Shown here in pieces: positions 1 through 7,315 of a stretch of 15,793 bases of DNA (the stretch's first letter is position 1; each line of letters opens with the position of its first letter). Below the pieces are notes generated by a model that did no database searches, was not told the DNA's origin, and worked only from the letters and a program-made list of their open reading frames with translations. This DNA is from JAJPHF01 sp035293805 (lineage in GTDB: Bacteria > Chloroflexota > UBA6077 > JAJPHF01), in contig DATGMD010000068.1 in NCBI GenBank assembly GCA_035293805.1, forward strand, positions 1 to 15,793, written 5' to 3'. The translations under genes were made by a program, and so were the position numbers.

Positions 1-1
1 G

Positions 2-169
2 GCGTGGCACCTGTACGGCAGCTACCAGACGGTCGCCGAGGAGATCCGGGCGCTGCACGACGCCGGCATCGAGAGCATCCTCACCTGCTTCTTCGACCCC
101 ATCCGCGGCCTCCACCAGATGGAAGACGACGTCATCCCCCTGCTCAAGAAGATGGGCCTGCGCCGGTAG
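2..169 (+). CDS. LLM class flavin-dependent oxidoreductase, C-terminal fragment
   Basis: Only the last 55 codons are inside the window; the reading frame enters at base 2 and stops at TAG 167-169. The visible peptide runs from AWHLYGSYQTVAEEI through IESILTCFFDP to DDVIPLLKKMGLRR. A helix followed by a beta strand, then a short helix ending in 'P-L-L-K-K-M-G-L', is how many bacterial-luciferase-like (F420 or FMN-dependent) TIM-barrel monooxygenases finish. Family members use reduced flavin to oxidise small organic substrates, which would fit the catabolic genes downstream. The catalytic part is off the left edge, so cofactor and substrate cannot be judged. Family assignment is moderately confident and rests on the tail alone. 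Confidence 0.6.
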   Translation, partial: AWHLYGSYQTVAEEIRALHDAGIESILTCFFDPIRGLHQMEDDVIPLLKKMGLRR

Positions 170-296
170 GCGGCCGGTAAGGGGTTTGTCGTGACCGCTC
201 GCCCGCACGCCCGGCGCTCCTGCTCGGCGTACTGCGCGCTAGTGATCGCGCTGTGTTACCCTCTGGGCAGCGCCTCACTTACCGGGGAGCAGCCGC

Positions 297-932
297 ATGA
301 GTATCGCGGCCCGCAAACGTAACACGAATGCGCCCAAGCCCAGGCGCGCATCCTATTCGTGGCCGCTGGTGCTGCGCACGCGGCCGGTGTTCGAGCTGAC
401 GGAGGACCAGTTTTTCGAGCTGTGCCAGCTCAACGCCGAGCTGTGGATCGAACGCAGCGCTGAGGGAGAGTGGCAGATCATGCCGCCTGTAGGAGGGGGT
501 ACGGGCAGCCGTGAAGCCGAGATCATCCTCCAGCTCGGGCTCTGGGCCAAGCGCGAAAGGGCCGGGACGGTGTTCAGCTCGGCGGCCGGCTTCCGCCTGC
601 CGAATGGCGCGGTACGCGCCCCGGACGCGAGCTGGGTCCTGAACAGTCGCCTGGAGGCGTTGTCGCCACGCGAGTGGGAGCGGTTCATCCCGCTTTGCCC
701 CGACTTCGTGCTAGAGCTGCGCTCGCCCTCCGACCGGCTGGAGGTGCTGCACGCTAAGCTGGAGGAGTACCTCGCCAACGGCGCACGGCTGGGTTGGCTG
801 CTCGACCCGGATGCTCACCAGGTGTACGTGTACCGCCCCGACGCGCCGGTCCAGCGCCTCCACCAGCCGGAGACGGTGTCGGGCGATCCGGTGCTGCCGG
901 GCTTCGCCCTGGACCTGCGCGAGGTCTGGTGA
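297..932 (+). CDS. Uma2 family protein (PD-(D/E)XK nuclease fold)
   Basis: This is a 211-residue protein with the Uma2 layout. An N-terminal 'T-E-D-Q-F-F-E-L' helix (about 35-42) is followed by a variable region and then the nuclease core. Candidate metal and catalytic residues are D110 in RAPDASW, E140 in CPDFVLELRSPSD, and K154 in the following helix (AKLEEYLANGARLGWLLDP). The ATG at 297 has GGGGAG at 284-289, which supports this start. Uma2 proteins are common and multicopy in cyanobacteria and Chloroflexota, and their biological role is not settled. The gene is separated from the downstream operon by 133 bases, and its first codons look less GC-biased than the neighbours, so it may be a mobile or independently acquired gene. 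Family confidence is high; nuclease activity is an inference. Confidence 0.85.
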   Translation: MSIAARKRNTNAPKPRRASYSWPLVLRTRPVFELTEDQFFELCQLNAELWIERSAEGEWQIMPPVGGGTGSREAEIILQLGLWAKRERAGTVFSSAAGFRLPNGAVRAPDASWVLNSRLEALSPREWERFIPLCPDFVLELRSPSDRLEVLHAKLEEYLANGARLGWLLDPDAHQVYVYRPDAPVQRLHQPETVSGDPVLPGFALDLREVW

Positions 933-1065
933 GCGCTGATGAAGCGCGGGTATAGCCGGCGCGGGTTCAGGCAGCGCGCGGGCATCGTCGCCCGGGTCAC
1001 CGGGATGATTCGACAGGGATGAGCCGCGCCCCGGCGTGCCAACCGTGCCTGTAGGAGAGCGGCCA

Positions 1066-2022
1066 ATGCGCGTCGACGTCCACGCCCACTACTTCGCCCC
1101 GGAATACGTGGACTGCCTGCGGCGGCTGGGCGACCCGCGCGCCGAGAGCCCCGACGCCGTGCCCGGCGGCGCGCCGACGCTGGCGCGGCAAATCGAGGTG
1201 CTCGATACGGTCGGCATCGACCTGCAAGTGCTCTCCGTCTCCCTGCTGCAGCCGTACCTGCCGCGCGCGGCCGACGCCGTCGAGGCCGCGCGCCTCTCGA
1301 ACGACATCTACGCCGACGCCACACGCGGCCACGGCGGACGCTTCGCCGCCTTCGGCTGCGTGCCGCTGCCCCACGTCGACGCCGCTCTCGCCGAGGCCGA
1401 GCGCTGCCTGGACATGCTCGGCATGCGCGGCATCACCATCGGCTGCTCGGTCGCCGGCCGGCCGCTCGACGACGCGGCGTTCGCCCCCTTCTTCGCGGAG
1501 CTGGACCGCCGTGCGGCCGTGCTGTTCCTGCACCCCGTCGGCCAGGGGCTCGTGCCCGAGCGCGACCCCCATGGGCTCGCCTGGATGGTCGGCGCGCCCT
1601 TCGAGGACACGGTTGCCGCACTGCAGCTCGTCATGTCGGGCCTGACCACGCGCTATCCGAATATCAAGGTGATCGTGCCCCACCTGGGCGGCACGCTGCC
1701 GTTCCTGCTCGGCCGCATCGACGGCACGGTAGGCCGGCGACGGGCGCGCGGGGGGCCGCCCCTCCCGTTCGAGGGCGACGCCAGCCCGCTGCTGCGGCGC
1801 CTCTGGTACGACACGGTGAACGCTCACCACGCCGCCCTGCGCTGCGCCTGCGAGTCGTTCGGCGCCGACCGCCTGCTGCTCGGCACCGACTTTCCCTACA
1901 TGCAGGGCGCGCAGCTCCAGTATCTCCTCGACGTGCCCCACGAGATCGGCCTGACCGCGGCCGAGACCGCCGCCCTGCTCGGCGGGACGGCCCAGGCGCT
2001 CCTCGACATCGCGCCCCGCTAG
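1066..2022 (+). CDS. Amidohydrolase 2 (ACMSD-like metal-dependent hydrolase/decarboxylase), copy 1
   Basis: This 318-residue TIM-barrel protein belongs to the amidohydrolase-2 (PF04909) group. That group includes ACMSD, gamma-resorcylate decarboxylase and 5-carboxyvanillate decarboxylase, which mostly remove CO2 from aromatic or muconic acids. All expected metal ligands are visible: H6 and H8 in MRVDVHAHYF, H156 in FLHP, H206 in VPHLGG, and D275 in LGTDFPY. The spacing matches ACMSD (9/11/177/228/294). The ATG at 1066 was chosen over an in-frame GTG at 1036 because AGGAG (1053-1057) lies 8 bases before it and the paralogue next door starts identically. The protein has no signal peptide and is probably cytoplasmic. 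It opens a same-strand block with a second amidohydrolase, a Rieske oxygenase and two binding proteins. Exact substrate is unknown; hydrolase, hydratase and decarboxylase are all possible. Confidence 0.88.
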   Translation: MRVDVHAHYFAPEYVDCLRRLGDPRAESPDAVPGGAPTLARQIEVLDTVGIDLQVLSVSLLQPYLPRAADAVEAARLSNDIYADATRGHGGRFAAFGCVPLPHVDAALAEAERCLDMLGMRGITIGCSVAGRPLDDAAFAPFFAELDRRAAVLFLHPVGQGLVPERDPHGLAWMVGAPFEDTVAALQLVMSGLTTRYPNIKVIVPHLGGTLPFLLGRIDGTVGRRRARGGPPLPFEGDASPLLRRLWYDTVNAHHAALRCACESFGADRLLLGTDFPYMQGAQLQYLLDVPHEIGLTAAETAALLGGTAQALLDIAPR

Positions 2023-2032
2023 CGGCCCGGGG

Positions 2033-2038
2033 TACAAT
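2033..2038 (+). promoter_or_regulatory. Possible -10 element (TACAAT) before the second amidohydrolase
   Basis: TACAAT lies in the 49-base gap between the two amidohydrolase genes, 33 bases before the second ATG. It stands out in very GC-rich DNA. No good -35 is seen at the right distance; TCGACA at 2003-2008 is 24 bases away, which is too far. It may be an internal promoter or chance. Confidence 0.25.
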
Positions 2039-2071
2039 GCGCGCAACCCCGCGTCGCCCGAGGAGCAGCCG

Positions 2072-3034
2072 ATGCGTATCGACGTACACGCGCACTACTT
2101 CCCGCAGGAATACGTGGACTGCATCGCGCGCCTGGTCGATCCGACCGTGGCGCCGACCACCGCCCGCGCGCCCGGCGCCGCCATCGACATCGAGGAGCGC
2201 CTGGCGCTGATGGACAGTGCGGGCATCGACCTGCAAGTCCTCTCCACCTCGCTGCTGCACCCGAACGCGCCCGACGAGGGCGACGCCAAGGCAGCGGCGC
2301 GGCTGGGCAACGACCTGTATGCCGACGTCTGCAAGCGCTACCCCGACCGCTTCGCCGCCTTCGCCGCCGTGCCCTTGCCCCACGTCGACGCCGCGATCGC
2401 GGAGGTCGGGCGCTGCCTGGACACGCTGGGCTTCCTCGGCGTCGCCACCGGCTGCTCGGTCGCGGGGCGGCCGCTCGACGATCCGGCCTTCGAGCCGTTC
2501 TGGGCCGAGCTGGATCGGCGAGGCGCCATTCTGTTCCTGCACCCGCTGTTCATCGGCTTCGGCAACGAGCTAAAGGACTACGGCATGCAGGTCATGATGG
2601 GCGCGCTGTTCGAGGACAGCGTGGCGGCCGTGCGCCTGGTCGTGAGCGGCCTCACGACGCGCTACCCGCGCATGCGCGTCATCGTGCCCCACCTGGGCGG
2701 GACGCTGCCGTTCATGATGGCGCGCGTGGCCAACAACATCGAGGGCGCGCGGCGCCGCGGCGCCGTGCCCACAAGCGACGTGCCGCCGCGCGACGCCTTC
2801 CGGCGGCTCTGGTACGACACCTGTAACCACGAGCCCGCGGCGCTGCGCTGCGCCTGCGACGTGTTCGGCACCGACCGCCTGCTGCTCGGCACCGACTTCC
2901 CCTACGCCGTGGGCGACCGCTTCCGCCACTGCGTCGAGTACATCCAGGAGGCGGGCCTGTCGCCCGCCGAGACGGAGGCGATCCTGGGCGGCACGGCGCA
3001 AGCGCTGCTGGGGCTCGAAGCGCCCCGAGCCTGA
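2072..3034 (+). CDS. Amidohydrolase 2 (ACMSD-like metal-dependent hydrolase/decarboxylase), copy 2
   Basis: This 320-residue protein is a clear paralogue of the preceding gene, with blocks such as DVHAHYF, EYVDC, AGRPLDD, VPHLGGTLPF and DRLLLGTDFPY shared in order. The metal ligands H6, H8, H157, H207 and D275 are all present, so both copies should be active enzymes. The copies differ in the loop after FLHP (LFIGFGNELKDYGMQ here, VGQGLVPERDPHGLA in copy 1) and after the PHLGG strand. These are places where amidohydrolases of this group contact substrate, which suggests different specificities. AGGAG at 2061-2065 is 6 bases from the ATG. The gap to the upstream gene is 49 bases and to the downstream lipoprotein 80 bases. 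It is probably cytoplasmic; a decarboxylase or hydrolase on an aromatic or ring-cleavage acid is the best guess. Confidence 0.88.
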   Translation: MRIDVHAHYFPQEYVDCIARLVDPTVAPTTARAPGAAIDIEERLALMDSAGIDLQVLSTSLLHPNAPDEGDAKAAARLGNDLYADVCKRYPDRFAAFAAVPLPHVDAAIAEVGRCLDTLGFLGVATGCSVAGRPLDDPAFEPFWAELDRRGAILFLHPLFIGFGNELKDYGMQVMMGALFEDSVAAVRLVVSGLTTRYPRMRVIVPHLGGTLPFMMARVANNIEGARRRGAVPTSDVPPRDAFRRLWYDTCNHEPAALRCACDVFGTDRLLLGTDFPYAVGDRFRHCVEYIQEAGLSPAETEAILGGTAQALLGLEAPRA

Positions 3035-3049
3035 GGTATGCGAGAGAAA

Positions 3050-3078
3050 TGCCGCCGGCGGCAGGGCGTGGTGCCGCC
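3050..3078 (+). promoter_or_regulatory. Intergenic nested inverted repeat (hairpin) before solute-binding protein gene
   Basis: TGCCGCC (3050-3056), GGCGGCA (3057-3063) and TGCCGCC (3072-3078) follow each other in the 80-base gap. The middle arm can pair with the third copy as a 7-bp stem with an 8-base loop; the first two arms form a 14-bp palindrome. There is no T-tract, so a standard intrinsic terminator is unlikely. It could stabilise mRNA ends or set different expression for the binding protein. Confidence 0.4.
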
Positions 3079-3114
3079 TGGCGCGGTGACGGCATCACGC
3101 GAGGGAGACAATTG

Positions 3115-4281
3115 ATGGCCCAGTATCCATCGTGGCGGCTGCGCGCCGCCCACCTGGTGCTGCTCGCGCTGCTGGCGGCCTGCGCGCCCGCCGCACCGGC
3201 CGCGCGCCCGACGGGCAGCAGCGCGCCGCCGGCGGCCGCCAGCGCCCCGACCGCCGCGCCCGCCGCGACGCAGTTCAGCCCGGCCCTCCAGGCGATCGTC
3301 GACGGCGCGCGGCAGGAAGGCCAGCTCACGCTCATCTGGGGTGAGGGCACGATGGGGGGCACCGAGGGCGCGCGGCGCATCGCCGAGGGCCTGAACCGCA
3401 CGTACGGCCTGAACCTGAACGTGCAGTTCACGCCCGGCCCGAGCATGGCCAACATGATGACGAAGCTCACCGAGGAGACCCAGGCCGGGCGGCGCGCCTC
3501 GACCGACGTGATGGTGGGCTACGGCGTCCACATGGCCGCGCTGGTGCAGGCGCAAGGGCTGCTGCCCGTCGACTGGCAGAGCTGGGCCGTCAACATTCGC
3601 AACCCGGAGCTGATCGCCGCCAACGGCGCCGCCGTCACCTTCCAGACGAGCTATTCGGGCATCACCTACAACACGCAGCGCCTCACCGGCGACAACGTGC
3701 CGCGCAGCATGCAGGACCTCCTCAAGCCGCAGTACAAGGGCCGCCTGGCCTCCACGCCCTACGGCGCCACGTTCGACTACCTGGCCACCGACGAGGTGTG
3801 GGGCGAGCAGCGGACGGACGACTACTTGAGGCGGCTCAGCGACCAGCTGGCCGGGCTGATCCGCTGCAACGAGACGGAGCGCATCGCCAGCGGCGAGTTC
3901 GACGCGCTGGCCCTCGACTGCAGCCAGTCGAACGCGCTGGAGGCGAAGGCGAAGGGGATGCCGGTGGACATCGTCATCCCGTCGGACGCCGTCTTCCTGA
4001 TCCCGCTGTACATGGCGGTGCCCAAGACCGCGGCCCACCCGAACGCCGCCAAGCTCTGGATCGACTACGCGTTGAGCCGCGAGGTGCAGGACCTACTGGC
4101 CGAGACCGACGCCGCCGACTCGCACCTGGTCGAAGGCTCCAAGACCGCCAAGCAGCTCGAACAACTGCGGGCGCAAGGCGTCCGCTTCACCGTGGCCGAC
4201 ATCGACTTCGTGCTGCGCCAGGACGAGGGCGAGTACAACCGCCGCCGTGCCAAGGTGCAGCAGATTCTGCTGAAGCAGTAG
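3115..4281 (+). CDS. ABC-type extracellular solute-binding lipoprotein (family 1/6-like), paralogue A
   Basis: This 388-residue protein starts at ATG 3115, which has GGGAG at 3103-3107; the in-frame ATG at 3049 lacks one. Residues 1-22 are a lipoprotein signal ending in LLAAC (C23), followed by an Ala/Pro/Ser linker to about 53. The mature domain resembles periplasmic binding proteins of the iron(III)/polyamine/thiamine type. It shows 'VDGARQEGQLTLIWGEG' at the start, 'SGITYNT', 'LLKPQYKGR' and 'VPKTAAHPNAAKLWIDYALS'. No paired tyrosines typical of ferric-binding FbpA are seen, so an organic ligand is more likely. C251 and C269 may form a disulfide. The Rieske gene begins 11 bases downstream and a paralogue follows it. 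No permease or ATPase is nearby. The role would be ligand capture at the outer face of the membrane. Confidence 0.85.
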   Translation: MAQYPSWRLRAAHLVLLALLAACAPAAPAARPTGSSAPPAAASAPTAAPAATQFSPALQAIVDGARQEGQLTLIWGEGTMGGTEGARRIAEGLNRTYGLNLNVQFTPGPSMANMMTKLTEETQAGRRASTDVMVGYGVHMAALVQAQGLLPVDWQSWAVNIRNPELIAANGAAVTFQTSYSGITYNTQRLTGDNVPRSMQDLLKPQYKGRLASTPYGATFDYLATDEVWGEQRTDDYLRRLSDQLAGLIRCNETERIASGEFDALALDCSQSNALEAKAKGMPVDIVIPSDAVFLIPLYMAVPKTAAHPNAAKLWIDYALSREVQDLLAETDAADSHLVEGSKTAKQLEQLRAQGVRFTVADIDFVLRQDEGEYNRRRAKVQQILLKQ

Positions 4282-4292
4282 GAGAACCGCCG

Positions 4293-5474
4293 ATGGCCGC
4301 GACGAACGGCAGCGCCAAACCCACGTATACCGAGGCCGACTATACGGACTTCGCGCACACCGGTCCGGGCACGCTGGCGGGGCGCTTCATGCGCCGCTTC
4401 TGGCAGCCCGTCTACCTGGCCGCGAAGCTGCCGCCGGGCCACGCGAAGCCGATCCGCATCATGAGCGAGGACTTCACGCTGTACCGGGGCGAGGGCGGCA
4501 CGCCCCACCTGGTCGCCTTCCGCTGCGCGCACCGGGGGACGCAGCTCTCGACCGGCTGGGTGGAGGGCGACTGCCTCCGCTGCTTCTACCACGGCTGGAA
4601 GTACGACGGCTCCGGCCAGTGTGTCGAGATGCCCGCCGAGGACCCCTCCTTCCCGCCGAAGGTGAAGATCGCGAGCTACCCGACGCATGAGTACCTCGGG
4701 CTGATCTTCGCCTACCTGGGCGAGGGCGAGCCGCCGCCGTTCCCGCCGCTGCCCGAGTTCGAGGCGGAGGGCGTCCTCCAGCAGCGGCACTACTACCGCT
4801 ACTGCAACTACTTCAACAACGTCGAGAACCAGTGCGACGAGGTCCACGTCGCGTTCGCCCACCGCGACTCCGGCTTCACCGACGCCGGCCTCAACCCCTG
4901 GGACGTCCCGCAAGTCGCGGCCGAGGAGACCGACTACGGCATGCGCCTGTCGGCCACGCGCTCGGATGGCGTGGCCCGCATCACCCACTTCATGATGCCC
5001 GCCGGCATCTACATCAAGGGCTCGCCCGACGACGCGGAGAGCGGCTGGGTGGACCAGATCGCCTGGCGCGTGCCGATCGACGACGTACACCACCAGAGCT
5101 TCAACCTGGTGCTGACCCACGTCACCGGCGAGGCCGCCGAGCGCTTCCTGGCCCGCCAGGCCGAGCGGCAGGCGCAGATGGCTGGCCTGCCCGCGCCCGA
5201 CGAGCTGGTCGCCAAAGTCCTGCGTGGGGAGATCCGCATCCACGACATCAAGGACTACCCGCAGATCGTGTACGTGCAGGACTCGGTGGCCCAGGCCGGG
5301 CAGGGCATCATCTACGACCGCAGGAACGAGCGCCTCGGCCGCTCGGACGTGCAGCTGCTGCTCCTGCGGAAGATCTGGCGCCGCGAGCTGAAGGCGCTCG
5401 CCGAGGGCCGCCCGCTGAAGCAATGGACGCATACCGAGCGCATCCTGGCGACCAGCGGCGTGGCCGGCGCGTAG
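4293..5474 (+). CDS. Rieske [2Fe-2S] aromatic ring-hydroxylating oxygenase, alpha subunit (phthalate 4,5-dioxygenase-like)
   Basis: This 393-residue oxygenase component would use electrons from a separate reductase to hydroxylate or O/N-demethylate an aromatic or similar substrate. The Rieske cluster ligands are C78-A-H80 and C97-F-Y-H100. The mononuclear iron site is in NNVENQCDEVHVAFAH: D182 bridging, H185 and H190 as ligands. The third carboxylate is probably D330 in YVQDSVAQAGQG, followed by the family tail 'YDRRNERLGRSD'. This pattern matches the phthalate-dioxygenase/vanillate-demethylase group that acts without a small beta subunit. AGGAG at 4280-4284 overlaps the preceding stop codon, so it is very likely co-translated with the lipoprotein upstream. 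No ferredoxin or reductase gene is in the window, so the electron donor must be encoded elsewhere. Family is certain; substrate is unknown. Confidence 0.93.
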   Translation: MAATNGSAKPTYTEADYTDFAHTGPGTLAGRFMRRFWQPVYLAAKLPPGHAKPIRIMSEDFTLYRGEGGTPHLVAFRCAHRGTQLSTGWVEGDCLRCFYHGWKYDGSGQCVEMPAEDPSFPPKVKIASYPTHEYLGLIFAYLGEGEPPPFPPLPEFEAEGVLQQRHYYRYCNYFNNVENQCDEVHVAFAHRDSGFTDAGLNPWDVPQVAAEETDYGMRLSATRSDGVARITHFMMPAGIYIKGSPDDAESGWVDQIAWRVPIDDVHHQSFNLVLTHVTGEAAERFLARQAERQAQMAGLPAPDELVAKVLRGEIRIHDIKDYPQIVYVQDSVAQAGQGIIYDRRNERLGRSDVQLLLLRKIWRRELKALAEGRPLKQWTHTERILATSGVAGA

Positions 5475-5499
5475 CGCCAACGGGAGACGGGAGGGACCG

Positions 5500-6687
5500 A
5501 TGGCTGGCTACGCGCGGCGGGGCACCCTGTTCGCCGTCGTGCTGCTGGCGGCGCTCGCTTGCGCGCCGGCGGCCCGCAGCCCCGCGGCGCCGGTCGGCGC
5601 CCCGAGCGCGGCGAGCGGGAGCGGGGCGGCGAGCGGGAGCGGGGCGACGAACGGTGGCGCCGGAACCGGGGCGGACGGCGGCGACGCGCTCCAGCGGCTC
5701 GTGGACGGCGCGCGGCAGGAGGGGACCCTGTCCTTTGTGTGGGGCGAGGGGACGCTCGGCGGGTCGGACGGCGTCCGGCGGCTCGCCGACGGCTTCAACA
5801 AAGCCTATGGCTTGAACGTAGACGTGAAGTTCACGCCCGGGCCGAACATGGCCGAGATGGCGCCGCGCATTGCACAGGAATACCAGGCGGGCCGCCCGGC
5901 GGTGTCCGACGTAGCAGTCGGCTACGCACAGCACGTGCTGGCGATGATGGACGCCGACGCGCTGGAGCCGGTCGACTGGAGCGCCTGGGCGCCCAACGTG
6001 CAGAACCCGGCGGCGGTGGCGGCCGATGGCCGCGCCGTGGTCGTGCAGTCGAGCACGACCGGCATCACCTACAACTCCACGAAGCTGAGCGGGAGCCTGG
6101 CGCCCCAGAGCCTCCAGGACCTCCTCAAGCCCGAGTACAAGGGGCGCATCGCGACGACGCCCTACGCGGCGTCGTTCGACAACCTGGCCGTGCCCGAGCT
6201 GTGGGGCGAGCAGCGGACGACCGAGTACGTGACGCGGCTGGCCGCGCAGGTCGCCGGCCTGATCCGCTGCAACGAGATCGAGCGCATCGCCAGCGGCGAG
6301 TTCGACGCCTTCGCGATTGACTGCAGCCAGGGCAACGCGCTGCGGCTGAAGGCGGCCGGCGCACCCGTCGAGTTCGTCATCCCCACGGACGCGCCGCTCA
6401 TCGTGCCGCTCTACCTGGCCGTGCCGCGGCGCTCCGCGCACCCGAACGCCGCGAAGCTCTTTGTCAACTACCTGCTCAGTCCCGAGGCGCAGGCCATTCT
6501 GTACGAGACGAACTTCCAGGATGCGGCCTTCGTGCCCGGCTCGCGCACGGCGCCCGAGATCGAGAAGCTGCAGGCGGCAGGCGTGCGATTCACGACCGTC
6601 GACGTGGCCTACTACCAGCGCAACGACGACAAAGAGATGGCCCGCACCCTCGCCAAGTTCCAGGACATCCTGCGCAAGCAGCCGTGA
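5500..6687 (+). CDS. ABC-type extracellular solute-binding lipoprotein, paralogue B
   Basis: This 395-residue paralogue of the 3115-4281 protein shares 'VDGARQEG', 'WGEGT.GG', 'FTPGP.MA', 'GITYN', 'LQDLLKPEYKGR', 'WGEQRT', 'LIRCNE.ERIASGEFDA' and 'DCSQ.NAL' in order. The signal peptide ends at ALAC (C21), giving a lipoprotein. The linker is Gly/Ser-rich and contains a duplicated ASGSGA segment. C257 and C275 match the cysteine pair of paralogue A, suggesting a conserved disulfide. GGGAGG at 5489-5494 precedes the ATG, 25 bases after the Rieske stop. Two related receptors around one oxygenase may bind related ligands, such as substrate and a methylated or esterified variant. The gene converges with NIPSNAP, with 12 bases between stops. 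No membrane components are present. Confidence 0.85.
   Translation: MAGYARRGTLFAVVLLAALACAPAARSPAAPVGAPSAASGSGAASGSGATNGGAGTGADGGDALQRLVDGARQEGTLSFVWGEGTLGGSDGVRRLADGFNKAYGLNVDVKFTPGPNMAEMAPRIAQEYQAGRPAVSDVAVGYAQHVLAMMDADALEPVDWSAWAPNVQNPAAVAADGRAVVVQSSTTGITYNSTKLSGSLAPQSLQDLLKPEYKGRIATTPYAASFDNLAVPELWGEQRTTEYVTRLAAQVAGLIRCNEIERIASGEFDAFAIDCSQGNALRLKAAGAPVEFVIPTDAPLIVPLYLAVPRRSAHPNAAKLFVNYLLSPEAQAILYETNFQDAAFVPGSRTAPEIEKLQAAGVRFTTVDVAYYQRNDDKEMARTLAKFQDILRKQP
5611..5646 (+). repeat. 18-bp in-frame tandem duplication in lipoprotein linker
   Basis: The unit GCGAGCGGGAGCGGGGCG occurs twice back to back (5611-5628 and 5629-5646). It encodes ASGSGA twice (residues 38-49) in the flexible linker of paralogue B, right after the lipid-anchored N-terminus. 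Such duplications lengthen the tether without disturbing the folded domain, and probably arose by slippage. Confidence 0.8.
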
Positions 6688-6699
6688 GGGCCTGCGGCG

Positions 6700-7023
6700 C
6701 TACTGCATCGGGGAGTAGGGCGTCGGTCGCCAGAAGTAGTTGGTGGCGCGCGCCACCAGCGGGCCGTCCACCTCGCTCCGCGCGCGCCCTTCCTGCCACT
6801 CGGGGTCCCGCTGGAAGGCGTCCCACTTCCGCTCGCGGTCGGCCATGTCCTCCCATTGCAGGATGTAGTGCAGCTCGTTGGTCGAGCCCACGACCGCCTC
6901 GAAGAAGCCGACCACGCGGATGCCGTGCTTCGCCCAGACCCGCGTGGTCAGCTCGGCGAAGCGGCGGTGCAGCGCCGGCATCTTGCCCGGGACCGCCTGG
7001 TAGTGCCGATACTCGTACAGCAT
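6700..7023 (-). CDS. NIPSNAP family protein
   Basis: This 107-residue single-domain protein has a ferredoxin-like dimeric alpha/beta barrel pattern. It begins with 'MLYEYRHYQAVPGKMPALHRRFAE', continues with 'HGIRVVGFFEAVVGSTNELHYILQWEDMADRERKWDAFQRDPEW', and ends with 'NYFWRPTPYSP'. This order of blocks is characteristic of NIPSNAP (PF07978). The ATG (complement of 7021-7023) is preceded by AGGAG on the complement of 7031-7035, 7 bases away. Small NIPSNAP proteins often sit in catabolic clusters, but their reaction is unknown; ligand binding or a monooxygenase-like role has been suggested for the fold. It is cytoplasmic, without a signal peptide. It converges on the binding-protein gene and diverges from the alpha/beta hydrolase. 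Confidence 0.85.
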   Translation of the reverse strand: MLYEYRHYQAVPGKMPALHRRFAELTTRVWAKHGIRVVGFFEAVVGSTNELHYILQWEDMADRERKWDAFQRDPEWQEGRARSEVDGPLVARATNYFWRPTPYSPMQ

Positions 7024-7234
7024 GTCCTCGCTCCTCTCGCTCCCCCTGGCTAACCCGTCCAGGCCGGCGGTGAGCTACCGTGCGCCCGCCATCGGCCGGC
7101 TCTCGGCGCGCCGGACCGTGTCTCGGGCCGTGCAGAAACGGCCCGGGGCATCGCGCCGCTCGCCCCCCAGCACAGATACCACGCCGGGCGCGACGTGTAA
7201 AGCGCCCGGCGCTCGCGCACGCGCCCGCCAGGCT

Positions 7235-7240
7235 TATAAT
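7235..7240 (+). promoter_or_regulatory. Candidate -10 box (TATAAT) for the hydrolase gene
   Basis: A consensus TATAAT stands in very GC-rich DNA 152 bases before the hydrolase ATG. No convincing -35 is seen about 17 bases upstream. If used, it would give a leader of about 145 bases that includes the strong hairpin at 7316-7357. Confidence 0.4.
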
Positions 7241-7315
7241 CTGCACCGCGTCGGCCCCCGCGACCAGCGCCGCCTGCCGCCGGCGCTCGGCACGACGCCA
7301 CTCGGCGGGCTCTAG

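Noticed and set aside
234..251. Hairpin after the luciferase-like gene
   Set aside because: GCGCG-N8-CGCGC is a 5-bp stem without a T-tract and is expected often at this base composition.
1036..1065. GTG start for amidohydrolase copy 1
   Set aside because: No ribosome site at a good distance, and it adds ten residues before the conserved MRVDVHAHYF start shared with the paralogue.
997..2046. Long antisense open frame opposite amidohydrolase copy 1
   Set aside because: High GC makes stop codons rare on the opposite strand. Its product is low-complexity and His/Gln/Val/Arg-rich, with no family motif, while the + strand has complete catalytic motifs and a ribosome site.
3115..4281. Ferric iron-binding protein (FbpA) identity
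   Set aside because: The fold family is similar, but the paired tyrosines used for iron are not visible and the neighbours are catabolic, so I did not assign iron.
3798..4292. In-frame upstream extension of the Rieske gene
   Set aside because: It lies inside the lipoprotein gene in another frame and is Arg/Gly-rich. ATG 4293 with AGGAG is the sensible start.
4065..5480. 471-codon antisense open frame opposite the Rieske gene
   Set aside because: Shadow frame; the + strand shows all Rieske and iron ligands in order.
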